From Blastomyces gilchristii SLH14081 (Eukaryota > Ascomycota > Eurotiomycetes > Onygenales > Ajellomycetaceae), in NCBI RefSeq assembly GCF_000003855.2, contig NW_003101682.1:1739148-1803147 (forward strand): a stretch of 64,000 bases of DNA. Reading direction: 5' to 3'. Below the pieces are notes generated by a model. It was not told the origin of the DNA, did no database searches, and was given only the letters and a program-made list of their open reading frames with translations. A program made the translations under genes and the position numbers. Shown here piece by piece: positions 45,613-56,951 of the stretch. Position 1 is the stretch's first letter. Each line of letters starts with the position of its first letter.

Positions 45613-46142
45613 CGCTGGTAAACCCCTTTATTTTCGTTAGAACCCCCCTAATCTTTTTAGTGGCGTGCTAACCATCACCGGTCCGCGTCTTCAAACACCC
45701 TAATAAAGCATACAAATAGGAGAGGTAGCTTCCTTTCTTAGTATTATTACACATAATCTCTGCCGCTCATTCTATTACAAGATGGAATTACTTTGCTGCT
45801 GCTGCTCCACCTGCTGCTGCTTCAGATTACCTCTTGTACAAAGTGATTAATATGTGATCAACATTGAGATATTCTTCTTTACAGTCTTGGATGGACCTAT
45901 GAGAGGATATTTAATCACCTTGAGATAATGTATCAAGGAGTTCAATACACTTGTGAACTTGGAGTGCTACTCCTAAAAACCATGCTGGTTGTCTTAGGCC
46001 ATGTCTATTCTGAGAAAAGGTTTCAGGAACAATCAATAAGGTTGGTTATACACAGTGTAATATGAATATATGATTATAATATTCAGTATAGCAGTGCTAA
46101 TCTTTCTTTCTTTTCAACCTTCTACTCCGTAGACATTCTATC

Positions 46143-46210
46143 ACAAATGAATACTCCGTCTCATTCACGGGTGGATACAAATGAATACTCCGTCTCATTC
46201 ACGGGTGGAT
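46143..46210 (+). repeat. 34 bp tandem duplication in the Tc1 relic
   Basis: Two perfect 34 bp units (46143-46176 and 46177-46210) plus the start of a third. Each contains ATACTCCGTCTC. Confidence 0.93.
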
Positions 46211-46283
46211 ACAAATGAACCCTGGCTCGGGCTTGAAATTGATGTAAGATGAAGCTCCAGGACATGCTGTAGCAGAGACTTCT

Positions 46284-46523
46284 CAAGATCTTCAAGAACA
46301 TGGAATCCTCCCTATAGATTGACGAGGCTATCCCCCTGATCTGAACTCAATTAAATCTGTATGGAATCTTACGGAGTACTCCGTAGTGAATACAGGAGAA
46401 TCATGAGAATGAGAAAAATCTTTCTTATGATGCACTTGGAGAGATGATTAGAAATGTCTGGACCTATAATCTGTACCAGAGAAGCAGTTACAGAAGCTTA
46501 TTAATTATAGTAGAGATGTCTGC
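46284..46523 (+). pseudogene. Tc1-type transposase C-terminal relic
   Basis: In this frame the sequence reads LQEHGILPID, a stop, RGYPPDLNSIKSVWNL, then later VPEKQLQKLIN. This matches the DWxxxSPDLNPIEN(V)W segment around the second catalytic Asp of Tc1/mariner DDE transposases and the C-terminal helix that follows. Six in-frame stops and at least one frameshift are present. An upstream segment around 45930-46050 (GVQYTCE and what follows) resembles the N-terminal helix-turn-helix region. It is inactive. Confidence 0.75.
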
Positions 46524-46576
46524 TTGCTGTTAGGTAGGGGGTGACTATACAAGATATTAATATTATTATTGATTTC

Positions 46577-47122
46577 GGGCCTGTTCAGTGCGGCCGTGTG
46601 TACTCGTTCTTTTTGTACAGATCTCCACTTTTTTTTTAAAAAAGTACAGCCCCAATATCACAACTGTTCGGTGGGCAGAGCATCTGTACTAATATTACAG
46701 CTGCTTTTACAAAGTATAGATGAAAAAGGCTAGGTGTTCAGTGGATTGAGCAGCCGTACTGGCATCTTTTGTCAAGATCTTATGAATAAGCAGTATTTAA
46801 CTTCAACAGTGTGTGATGGTGTAGAATAGCACTTTTAGAGACAATATAGTGTAGAATAGCATTCATAGTGGAGGCAGTTAACTAATATTGGCTAGAAAGA
46901 AGCTCACAAAAACACATTCTTTTTGAACTGACTCTGGACTCTGTTCAAAAAGAATGTGTTTTTGTGAGCTTCTTTCTCCATCTCATCCTTCCTACTGCGT
47001 ACAGAAGAATATTGGAATAGTGTGGTGGCACAACGCCGGCTTGCTACTAATAATTGTAAATACACTATTTTTAATGAGATCCACTATTGCGTTCAAAAAG
47101 TACGGACGCACCGAACAGGCCC
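46577..47122. mobile_element. Nested MITE, 546 bp
   Basis: Terminal inverted repeats starting GGGCCTGTTC match at 18 of 20 positions (46577-46596 and 47103-47122). A 3 bp direct repeat TTC flanks both ends (46574-46576 and 47123-47125). No transposase is encoded, so it is non-autonomous. GGGCCTGTT-type termini with a 3 bp duplication recall PIF/Harbinger-related MITEs, though the duplication is not the usual TWA, so the superfamily is inferred. Subterminal motifs resembling TGTTCGGTG...CTGTACT recur near 46666-46690 and 46737-46762. It lies inside the Tc1/mariner relic and is therefore younger. Confidence 0.75.
46894..46977. repeat. Perfect 35 bp inverted repeat, 14 bp spacer
   Basis: The left arm 46894-46928 and right arm 46943-46977 are exact reverse complements, separated by 14 bases. 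Transcribed, it would form a 35 bp hairpin. It is inside the MITE. Confidence 0.97.
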
Positions 47123-47256
47123 TTCATCTGATATCTCATCTCATGGAGAGAATGTTGTCTTCAAACATGAGAATGCCACATATACCCCCATAAGTATGGT
47201 TAGCATGCAACTAAAATATTAGGGGGGCCCTAACAAAAATGCCGGGTATACCAGCG

Positions 47257-47842
47257 TAGACGCCGGTGAAAGACTGGAAGAACGTTGGCATTTTCCGAAA
47301 TGCGAAGCCTTTTCGATTGATAATTATTATTATTACTAACTAATTATTATTCTTCAATTAAAAATGTATGTACATAGTCTGAGACAATGATTATCTACCT
47401 GAGATTTTCAACAGCTCGATGATATCAACTTTTCAAACATTCACATACAGACACTTGATACAGCCCATCCCAGGGGTTATTAATAATAATAATTAATTCT
47501 CCGTACGCTGTAGGGGGCTGTCACCCTGCTAGCTGCTTAACTAGCTTTCCTAATTAAAAGCACTAAAACAATAGCACCAAAACTATCTAATTCTAGTTAA
47601 AGCCCCTAATCTTTCCTCGTTCGTTCGGGATGCGATTGATAAGAAGAAGGAGAAGGTTTGGGCAAGCTCTGGGTGGTCGGATTATTATTTTGCCGGTCTG
47701 GAAACAAACTCTGCAAACGCGACCCATTCCAGTGCAATTCCGTCATGAGCTAATCATCGCAACAACCCGCTTGTCTTCGATCTATATCCTCTTCCCAAAT
47801 ACCACCACTGTGTTAGGACGTTGGAACACCCTGACAAACATC
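47257..47842. other. Intergenic, transposon to APS3
   Basis: About 590 bp with AT-rich stretches and TAAT repeats near 47330 and 47480. It should hold the APS3 promoter. No gene seen. Confidence 0.55.
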
Positions 47843-48498
47843 ATGATCAATGCCGTGTTGGTCTTTAATAATAGTGGTCAGCCACGACTGACCAAATTCT
47901 ATACACAACTGGTATGCCAGGCCATCCTGCCAACGTCACCCCTGTGGCACTTCAACATCCTTTAGGTATCTTGAAGTCTAACACCCCACCCTGTTTCAAC
48001 TAGGACACCCAAACACAACAATCCCTCATCGCTCAAATATACAACCTCGTCTCCCAACGCCCCTCTTCCGCCTGCAACTTCCTCCCACTTCCCCCGCTCC
48101 TCGCCGAGGGCGCCAGCTCCAACACCTCCAACACCAGTTTCTCCGACGCCCCCACCCAAATCACCTACCGAACATATGCCACCTTATCATTCATCCTAAT
48201 ATCCACCTCGACGGAATCGCCTCTAGCCCTCATCGACCTGATCCAAGTCGTCGTCGAAGCGCTGGACCGCCTGTTCGAGAACGTGTGCGAGTTGGACCTG
48301 ATATTCGGATTCGAGACCATGCACGCTGTGCTTGGCGAAATGATTGTTGGCGGGGTTGTGGTGGAGACGAATCTTGAGCGGATCGTGCAGGGTGTGAAAA
48401 GTCAGGAGGGGTCGAAGGGGAAGCGGAGGGCCGTTGAGGCTGGGAGCGGGGCGATTGGAAGGGCGGGCATTCCAGGGCTAGGGGTGCCTTGGAGATGA
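47843..48498 (+). CDS. AP-3 adaptor complex sigma subunit
   Basis: Two exons, 47843-47911 and 48004-48498 (188 aa), with a 92 bp intron at a phase-0 junction. The start MINAVLVFNNSGQPRLTKFY is the typical sigma-adaptin N-terminus. The longin-like core follows (TQQSLIAQIYNLVSQRP, TYRTYATLSFILISTSTES, LIDLIQVVVEALDRLFENVC, ELDLIFGFETMHAVLGEMIV, GGVVVETNLERIV). A Gly-rich C-terminal extension ends the protein, as in other fungal Aps3. AP-3 sorts cargo from Golgi/endosomes to the vacuole. The closest alternatives, AP-1 and AP-2 sigma, start with MIxFxLLxNRQGK, which is not seen here. Confidence 0.93.
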
Positions 48499-48999
48499 CA
48501 TGGAGGCGAGGTCTTTTCACTCATGTAGATGTTTCTGCGTTTCATGTTTCTTGCTGCATGTGCTGTGGATTGGTATTTTGGACACAGAGCGTGCACGATG
48601 GGCGTTTGGATGGGTAGATCATGGGTCAACTGGTGTTTATGGGATATATTGCTTCGTTTAGTTCTCTTACACTTCGCGGCCGATCTTTACATGAACATAC
48701 TTTATTCCTTCCACGTATCTTAAATTGGAGATGCAGTATTAAATTCGACTACTTCGCTTGTACCTACCCCGTAATCCGTACCGTACCTGCTCCAACCGCG
48801 ATTCGGAGCTGGGCGATGTCATGCTTAGTCATCCCGCAAAGTTAATAACGTGATTAGGGCAACCCTCGCTTAATTTTCCAGCGCTAAGCCCAACCGAGCT
48901 ATGCACATCAGCTTCGACTTCATCTTGAGTTTGATTCTTCTCTTCTTCATTCCTCTCCTTGTCCCCGTCAACCAACGAATTCACGACAACACCGACAAA
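48499..48999. other. Intergenic, APS3 to RPL8
   Basis: About 500 bp with the APS3 3' UTR and the RPL8 promoter. Pyrimidine-rich sequence just before the RPL8 ATG is usual for ribosomal protein genes. Confidence 0.6.
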
Positions 49000-50241
49000 A
49001 TGGTAAGATCTCAACTTCCTACATGATATGTGAGCCCTTCTTGGGCCTCTGTAGTGTCTTGACTTGATTGTCCGGACAGGCATTGCAAGCTCAGTGAAGT
49101 AATTTTTCCGTCACTCCAACATCCAGACTCTCTGCGAGAGAATGGTGTGGAATGGCGATGACATGGCTTGAGTCGATGAGCAGAGCAGAAATGCGAAGCT
49201 CGTGGTCTCTCTAGAGTTCAAAGAAGATGTAGTATCTGGTGAACAAGATTCGCTGATGGTCTTCTTTTCTCAATGATAGCCTCCCAAGGGAAAGAAAGTT
49301 GCTGCCGCCCCCTTCCCCCAGGGGAAGGCTGGTGCTAAGAAGGCTCCCAAGGTATGTAAAAATTTCTTCCTCCCCATCAAGCTCATCGCTATTTGCCTAG
49401 TCGAGCGGAATCCGAGTAACTATACATTCGTTTCTAACTCAATTGAACCAAATTGTAGAACCCTCTTCTTGAGAAGCGATCCCGCAACTTCGGCATTGGC
49501 CAAGACATCCAGCCCAAGCGCAACCTCTCGCGCATGGTGAAGTGGCCCGAGTATGTCCGCCTCCAGCGCCAGAAGAAAATTTTGAACCTCCGCCTCAAGG
49601 TTCCCCCTGCGATCGCCCAATTCCAGAATACATTGGACCGCAACACCGCCGCTCAAGCCTTCAAGCTCCTCAACAAGTACCGCCCAGAGTCGAAGGCTGA
49701 GAAGAAGGAGCGTCTACACAAGGAGGCCACCGCTGTTGAGGCTGGCCAGAAGAAGGAGGACGTCAGCAAGAAGCCTTATGCCGTCAAGTACGGTCTCAAC
49801 CACGTTGTTGGCCTGATCGAGAACAAGAAGGCTTCCCTCGTCCTCATCCCCAACGATGTCGATCCGATTGAACTTGTTGTTTTCCTCCCCGCCCTCTGCC
49901 GCAAGATGGGCGTCCCCTACGCCATCATCAAGGGCAAGGCCAGACTTGGAACTGTCGTCCACAAGAAGGTAGGCCAGCTTCTTAACACATCAAACGAAAC
50001 AATATAATTTCGCCGGTACTAATATTTTCTGTCAAAACAGACTGCTGCCGTCCTTGCTCTGACCGAGGTCCGCGCCGAGGACAAGACGGAGCTCTCTAAG
50101 CTCGTCTCCGCCATCAAGGAGGGTTACAGCGACAAATACGAGGAGAGCAAGCGCCGATGGGGTGGTGGTATCATGGGTGCCAAGGCCGTTGCCAAACAAG
50201 TCAAGAAGCGCAAGGCCATCGAAAACGCCATTAAGATTTAA
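49000..50241 (+). CDS. 60S ribosomal protein L8 (eL8)
   Basis: Four exons, 49000-49002, 49280-49351, 49459-49968 and 50041-50241 (261 aa); introns 277, 107 and 72 bp. Exon 1 is only the ATG. The spliced protein begins [20 protein letters not shown], then [40 protein letters not shown] and a complete L7Ae/L30e-type domain ([60 protein letters not shown]). It ends with [20 protein letters not shown]. This is a structural protein of the large subunit. Codon use is strongly biased to C-ending codons, fitting high expression. The long first intron is a plausible place for regulation or a hosted small RNA, but no convincing snoRNA box pair is visible. Confidence 0.97.
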
Positions 50242-52331
50242 AATAATCTTTCCTAGCACCCATTTTTATTCTAATCAATGACCCCCCAAGAACAAAAAAA
50301 AAAAACAATGTTACGATAAACATACAAAATGAAATACCACAACTGTTGTTTCGGTTCGGAGTTGGCTTCTGGAATCTGGAGGCGTTTCTTTCTCTCTCTT
50401 TTCAGCCCTTTGTTGTTTTCGGCCTTCTGGTGACAATCTTTCGATGGAAGCATGGCGAACGGGAATAACCACAACCGTAGCTAGACCTGGAAGAGTAAGA
50501 AATACATACAAAAGCTTCACATAGCTAACTTCTCAATCGAACGGTACAATCCATGCGCGTCCCCTTGGCCATTTTCCTTGTCTTCTAGTGCTTTTTTCCT
50601 TGTTATTGCATGTATGATCGGCATATACCCCCCTATTCTTTGGATTACCAACCAAGATAATTTCAAGATGTTTTGAAGCAAGTGACCCATTCCTCATCGC
50701 CCTTGGCTTCCAATCCAATCTACCCCTGTCGTCGCCGTCCGCAGAATTGATGGTCTCGCCTCGTTTAACCAGTGTAGTAAATCGATCGAATCCACCTAGA
50801 AACCTGTAAACTCATGCCATCATTTCTATACCACCATATGGAAACATCAACCTTCCCTTTAGCTTTCTCCCCCCTCTTCTATCCCTACCCACCCCAGCAC
50901 GTTGGAGAAAATCATCACAGCACAGCAGGCCAGAGCGTACGGGTACTGCACCCGTGCGTATAGTTATAAACTCGTCGTCCCACCTGAATGAAATACACCC
51001 TTCTGCTCTACCGTTGCCTGCTCTCCCGAACACACCTCTGTAGCATGGGTACTCACTCACCCTGCCATGTTCTCTCTCTCCTAGCCACCACTCACCAGAC
51101 AAGCAAGAGTTGAAAGAAAACCCTAAGCCGTTTCCATCACTCCAAGATAGCGTGTAGCAATATAAAATGTGTCAATCAATATCAAAATCAAAAAGAAATC
51201 TACAAGAAAAATATACAAAATCCAGCTTTTCCACGCTGCACATCCTTGTACTGTACCTTATTATTATCAATCTATATCCATACATCACCTCCTCCCCCGC
51301 GGCCCTACTCCCCGCTCCTTATCTCACATCAGCAAATTGTAAAAAGAAATAATAAATATTATCGTAAGAATAATCATAAATACGACTTAATGATATCTTG
51401 TAACACAAGCGAACAGGGCTCTGGTGTCGCCGAAGAGGGGGAAATGGGCGGGGAACTGTGGGGGGGGGAGAGTAGAACAGTGCTTAGTGCATTGATGCAT
51501 TGCATCATTCAAATTAGATAAGATATGTAATAATTAAAAGGAAAAATAAAAAGAGGAGCCAGGAGTATATAAACAGTGGTTAAAGCGCGGTTGATCTAGC
51601 TGGAAGGAAAAGAGTGGGGGGGGTGAGTAGAGACCGGTGAGAAAGAAAGGCTGCCCTAATGAGAAAAGATTTTTAAAGAGAAGAAACAAGAGTGATATGG
51701 AAGGAGAATCAACAAATCAATAAAAATCAAGGCAAGGATGGCCGACCGACCTCCCGGAAAGAAATTAAAAAAAATTCAGACACGTCCAATCTGTAAACAA
51801 AAGTGAGTGTGTATAAGTGAGAAAGTGGGTGGGTGAGGTGAGTGTGGGGTGGGTTTTGTATTATAGATAAAAATCATTTTTGATTCCCTGTTGTTTGTTG
51901 TCACCCTCCCTCCTTTTCATACGCCTGTCTACCTTCAAAATTCCTGCGTAGCTACCGAGCCGAAAAGAGAATAGCGACAATAAAAGAAAAGATATAGAAA
52001 GGGAAAAGGGAAAAGGGAAAACGAAAGAAAAATAAGTAGAAAAAATAAGTAGAAAGAATAAGAGAATTATAAAATCCAGGAGGGTTCGAAGTTGATTTTA
52101 TTTGGGGTATTGAGTATTGACAAAATGTCCACGAAAGGGACATGGAAACAGTATAACGAAGCAAACCGCGCAGAAGGTGGCTGAAATGAAAAAGGGACAA
52201 TCATCAGACACGAAAAAGTGGTGTGGTGTTGGCAGGAGAAGGGGGTATTATATAAAGTTAAACAATCCACTGGCGAAATGCGTTCTCAACTCCTCAGAAT
52301 GACGGGGAGTGAGTGGGGTTATGGGAGTGGA
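50242..52331. other. Convergent 3' region, RPL8 / alp14
   Basis: About 2.1 kb between convergent stop codons, the longest gap in the gene-dense half. It contains low-complexity A- or G-rich sequence and short ORFs without family features. I see no gene; an unannotated noncoding transcript cannot be excluded. Confidence 0.5.
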
Positions 52332-55300
52332 CTAAGAAGGTGCAGGCCGAGAAAGACCTTGCCGTGCCTAAATTACAGTAACAGGAACGTTAGCCAAACG
52401 GTAATGATATTTTTAGGCCTCTTTTACGGCGATGTATATATATCACTGTGCATAAAGCTGGAAGGGAAGTCGGGAAGTGTGTCGAGTGCTGTTCTTTACC
52501 TTCATTTGTTCAATCCTCGCTTTCAGCTGGCTAGTAACTTCAGCAGCCCGCTTCCAATTCTCCGCGGGTTCACCGCCACCCTGTGAAGTAGATGTGGACG
52601 CGGGCAGGCCATCCCCGCTGGACCCCGTTCGACCACCAGCAGACATCCTCGCCGGACTTCCTCTACCTGAAGAGTACGATGAGCCAACGGGTGGACTGAT
52701 TTTCCTCCGCCCCGCGTACCCACCTGCACCGCTAAGACCTGGGGATTCGAGACCGTTATTGTTCTCTTTCTCCTCGCTGGGGCTGGCGGACATGAAGCTT
52801 CTAGGCCGTGCGCTTTCGAACCGTGAGCCGAAATGAAGAGCAGAGCGAGATGGTGGACCGTTCATGTTGTTGTGATTATTGTTTGCGCTGTCCTGATATA
52901 TTCCGCCATCTGTGATGCCCATATTCAGGCCCATATCAGGAATCGTAGCTGGGGGGCTAACTGCGCTGGCGCGCACAGCCCGAGCCAGCTCCCGCTTCAA
53001 CCGCTCAATTTCTCTCTGCTGTTTCTGGACATTTTGTTCTGCCGCTTCTGCATCGCTCCTGGCTCGAACCAGTTGAGTTTCTTTGGCTTTGACACTCAGC
53101 ACATCTCTCGTGTGATCTTCAATCAGCTGTGCGTTTTGATTTTGAAGTTCGTTTATTTCAGATAGAAGCTTCGTTCGCTCAGATTGCAAATTTTCTACCA
53201 TCCGTGAGTATCTCTCTTTCTCAAGGCGAAGCTCTTCTAATTCGGCCCGCTCAATTGCCGCCATCCCAGAGCTTATGGAAGTAGGAGGCGGAGCTGCAGG
53301 CTCAGAACTTGGAGGTGCTGGTCTCCCCAGAGAACGCCCAGCCAACCCACGATTACCCATGCCGAATTTAGAACCTGTAGGGGCAGCGGCAGGGGCAGTA
53401 GGAGCTGGGTTTTCCTCAAAAGGTGGTGAGACTACCCTTCGCGGAGATGCAGGCGCACCTCCCGGTCCAGCTAGCTTTCTTTGAAGCTTAAGCCCTGATC
53501 CAGGCGTGGCCGCACCCCCAGCCTTAGGAAGGCCGAGTTTGGATGGTATCGCCTTCTTGGCGGTAGGTGGTGCTGGTGTAGGTTCGTCAGGGGCCGCCGG
53601 AGCGGGTGCTGGTTTCTTAACTGCAGCTGCCGGCCTTTTGGCAATGGGCTTCTTTGCTCCTCCCGGAACCACCAGACCTTTGGGAGGTCCAACGATAGGC
53701 TTGGGACGTTCTTTAGCTTTAACTTCTGCCGTATCAAAAAATTCCTTTATCTTTGCTTTCCGAATATCGTCCAATCCATCCAAATAGGGATTCATCGCCC
53801 TTTCACCTATGATCTTCATCAAGGTTCCTAGAATCTCGGCACCGCCGGATCGAGTAGCTTCGCTAGATTCTGTCAGCAGCTTTGTAGCAGCGTCTGCTAT
53901 CGACTTTGTTTCTGGTTTCGAGGGAACCTCCCTAGTTGTTCTCAAACATCGAATCAAAAACTTCAGAGTTTCCTGTTTGACTTGTGGATTTTTGTGCTTA
54001 AGAAATTCTAACACATCTTCGAGACAATCTGAAAGGCTTGTAGCGGCAAAGACTGCATCCAAGGCGTGGCCCAGCGCATCAGCAACCGACTGTTTTTTCT
54101 CCTTTAGCCGTTCCATAATGGGAGCCAGAATAACAGGCTTGTACTTAGAGAAGCTCTTGCGTAAGCCTTTGGCAAGAACTTCGATGGTATTGGCGGCCAC
54201 GGTGACAACAGCTACATTTGCGTCCTTCATGCATTTTGCCAGCGCACGCATCATTTCGTCAAACTGCCCGTCTTTGATCCTAGGGACATTCGCTGCGGCA
54301 AAGAGTGCGTCGAGGGCTTCTTTACGATCCTTCCATTTCGTCGACGCTAATTTCTCGTGTAAGTCCTTTGGCGCCTGAGATAAAACGTCGACGGGTTCTG
54401 CAAGATCGAAAACATCAATCTCTGCATCACCGTCGTCTTCGCCCCCATCTGCTGCAGCGCCATCTCCGTCCCCGCCAGCCTGACTACTGGCTGCTGCCAT
54501 CGCTTCTTGCTGTGCTCGCGTAAATCGCTCTTGTTTTGGTGCAGGCTCCTGTTTGATGGCTTCGAATAATTTTTCCAAATCTTGTTGTTGCACGGGTTTT
54601 AATTCTCCCCAGAATAGCGGCTTCATAGCATCTTTGAGCCATCTGTACAGTTCTGCAGTGAGATTTGTCGCTTCTGCTCGAACATTCTTATCCGCATGGC
54701 CGAAAACTTTTGGTAGCGTTTTTAACACCAGTTTTGGCTCAATAACTTTGCAGCCGTAATTGTGAAATGCGGCTGTCAATGCGGCGAGGGCCGGTGCAAT
54801 GACCTTGGGGAGTTTATGTGAGAGCGCCGCCACGAGATCCTCAATAACGGGTTCAGGTCTATCTAGTTCTATGCAAAGTAGAATAGCCTCTAGTGCGCTG
54901 GCCTTCGCTGCAGGTCGGGTTGATGGTAAGCCCTTTTCCGCAATGGCGGCAATCGTCGTTCCCCGAGTCCTAGTTACAACAGTGTCAGTGTACTTTCCCC
55001 GCCTGTAAACCTAGGTCGCAGGCCAACCCGCTTGTATCAGCGATGTATGCGTACCTCGTGCATCCTTGAACACCTGAATATTTTAGAAAGGCGCAGTACG
55101 CATTTAGACCTTCTTGCTGTGCTGCTACGTTCGAATCGGCGACAGCACCCTTCCACAATCCCGGGTCTTGTAGGAACGGTCGAAATACGGGATCTGATTC
55201 GTCCGGTGAAACCTCGAATTGTTTTGTAGCATCTTCATATCCTCCTTTTCTCACTTTCCAATTCTATGGTTTGATATATATTTATACGTCAACATCAATA

Positions 55301-55416
55301 ACAGGTCAATTGCGGGGTGGTTGGGGAATATAGAAGCGAAAAATCACAGGGCTAACCTTATGAGCAAATCTATCTGGTAAAGGCAAGGAACTAAAGTCCT
55401 CTTCTTGATCAGCCAT
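52332..55416 (-). CDS. XMAP215/TOG microtubule polymerase (Alp14/Stu2)
   Basis: Four exons, 55416-55357, 55263-55055, 54969-52500 and 52367-52332 (924 aa); introns 93, 85 and 132 bp. Two TOG domains of HEAT repeats are seen. The first spans exons 1-3 (MADQEEDFSSLPLPDRFAHK, NWKVRKGGYEDATKQFEVSP, TRTRGTTIAAIAEKGLPSTR, SHKLPKVIAPALAALTAAFH). The second is around LHEKLASTKWKDRKEALDAL to MNPYLDGLDDIRKAKIKEFF. A Pro/Ala/Lys-rich basic linker, which should bind the microtubule lattice, leads to a coiled coil (about 53260-53000). The last exon gives RQGLSRPAPS. The two-TOG plus coiled-coil plan is that of fungal Stu2/Alp14, which dimerise and add tubulin at plus ends in spindle and cytoplasmic microtubules. 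Confidence 0.95.
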
Positions 55417-56951
55417 TTTGCGAGGCTGTAATCGCAACACTCGTCGCCAAATTTGCTTCCCTACGCTCTTCAACTATTTAGCGTCCGCACGAATCCACTG
55501 TTCCTTGCAATTTTTCCGCTGATGCCCAACGGCCCCACCACGATGGGATGACACAGCAGCGCAACATCCTGAGAGGAAAGGGGAAAGCGATACTCGCGAT
55601 AAGTGAAAAGTACCTTATGGGGTCAGAAATAGTGTCGCAAAAATTAATAAACCGGATCAAAAGACGAGGGAGTCGCTGGTGGTTTAGGTATCTGTTTGTA
55701 GTTGCGGGAGTTTGGTAGAATGCAGGAAGTCGGCAGACGCAACACCACGAATAAACAAAGCTTGATGCAAGTATTGTGGAAGAGACGTTAACCGGAGGAA
55801 ACAAGACAGTATCGAGCTTGTCTTGCACCTGGTGAAGGAGATTTGGAATTTATGGAATTTGGAGCTGTGATAAGGTTTGGAATTGGGCAAAAACACAGGG
55901 CAAACGTCAACATTGAACAATCGCCGTGGTGATTGGCATCCACGTGACCTGTGTCTGGCGCTGCTTTTGCTCTCAAACTTCACCATAGATCCATCCCCAT
56001 CTGCACATTGGGAAGGATGAGTGACGGGAATATGAAAAATCCATCTCGCGTTGAATTAGAGTACGCTCATATGGAATACAGAGCTCAAGTCTTGAGACTA
56101 GTTACAGTTTACTGCAGTTCGCCGCGAATTCTATTTTTAAGGGCAGAGGATGCGATCTACTTCTGTTCTGCTCTGGATGAGTAACTTAACTAACTAGTTA
56201 ATTCAAACATACGCCTGCAAATTTTCCAACAGAAACAAAGACAACAACAACAACAACAAAAGCATACCGAGCAACAAATTAACCACATAGCCATTCTTTA
56301 GTCCCTTTGACAACTTATTAACGGATATATAGTGTGCAGAGACTATATTGTTCTTCTTTTTGTTTCCACTGTCCGTGTACTTTCAGCAGAGGACCTTACC
56401 TAGGTATACATTTATACAATACTCTGTACAACTAATTCCCAAATGGCGCCTAATAAAGCGGCGACCCGGCCATTCCTCTTCTGGCAACCACCCAGGCCAG
56501 GAACTGGTGCCAAACACTCCAAACACTGCAACAACATGGCTCATCGCCGGACTCTTAAATATCCATCTATCTCGATATTCTTCTGTGTGCTGCCACGACG
56601 TCTCTGCTGAACCATGTGTCTGTGTTTTAAATAGCTAGATCTTATCCTCCTGGAGGGGCCTTCATTCATAATCAACGGTATCGCCATCAATCCATCACCC
56701 ACCCACCCGCCACCACTGCTTTCACCTGCATATATCTATCCAGCTATATTGCTGCCCGCCGATACCCTCCTGCGAAGCCCAACACTGTCTTGTTCCCTGA
56801 CCATCACTAGTGTCGAACATATCCTCATTTTTAATACATTAAATACTATTCTCGGACAGGTTCGGCGGGCAAGGCCTTGTTGGGTGGCTGTGGAGGGGGC
56901 GCCTGAGAAGACCCCTATGAATCAAAAAAGTCGCCAAATATACAAGCAGCA
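55417..56951. promoter_or_regulatory. Divergent intergenic region, alp14 / nudF
   Basis: About 1.5 kb between two divergent microtubule-related genes. A CCAAT box (ATTGG, 55932-55936) and a CACGTG E-box (55941-55946) lie close together. A CAA trinucleotide run is near 56237-56258. No gene seen. Confidence 0.55.

Larger units (their letters stand above)
45613..47256 (+). mobile_element. Decayed Tc1/mariner element, 1,644 bp
   Basis: The ends are imperfect terminal inverted repeats of about 62 bp (45613-45675 and 47196-47256), both starting CGCTGGTA and both ending near GCTAACCAT. Most differences are C/T or G/A transitions, plus two indels. TA dinucleotides flank both ends (45611-45612 and 47257-47258), the hallmark duplication of Tc1/mariner elements. 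Removing the nested MITE and its duplication leaves about 1.1 kb, the normal size for a Tc1 element. Inside are remnants of a DDE transposase with stops and frameshifts. The element sits between the 7TM gene and APS3 and does not interrupt either. Confidence 0.85.

Noticed and set aside
49140..49260. Possible C/D box snoRNA in RPL8 intron 1 (GCGATGA and CTGA boxes)
   Set aside because: The C box departs from consensus, a second C-like box is too close, and no terminal stem pairs. Kept only as a reason to look at the intron.
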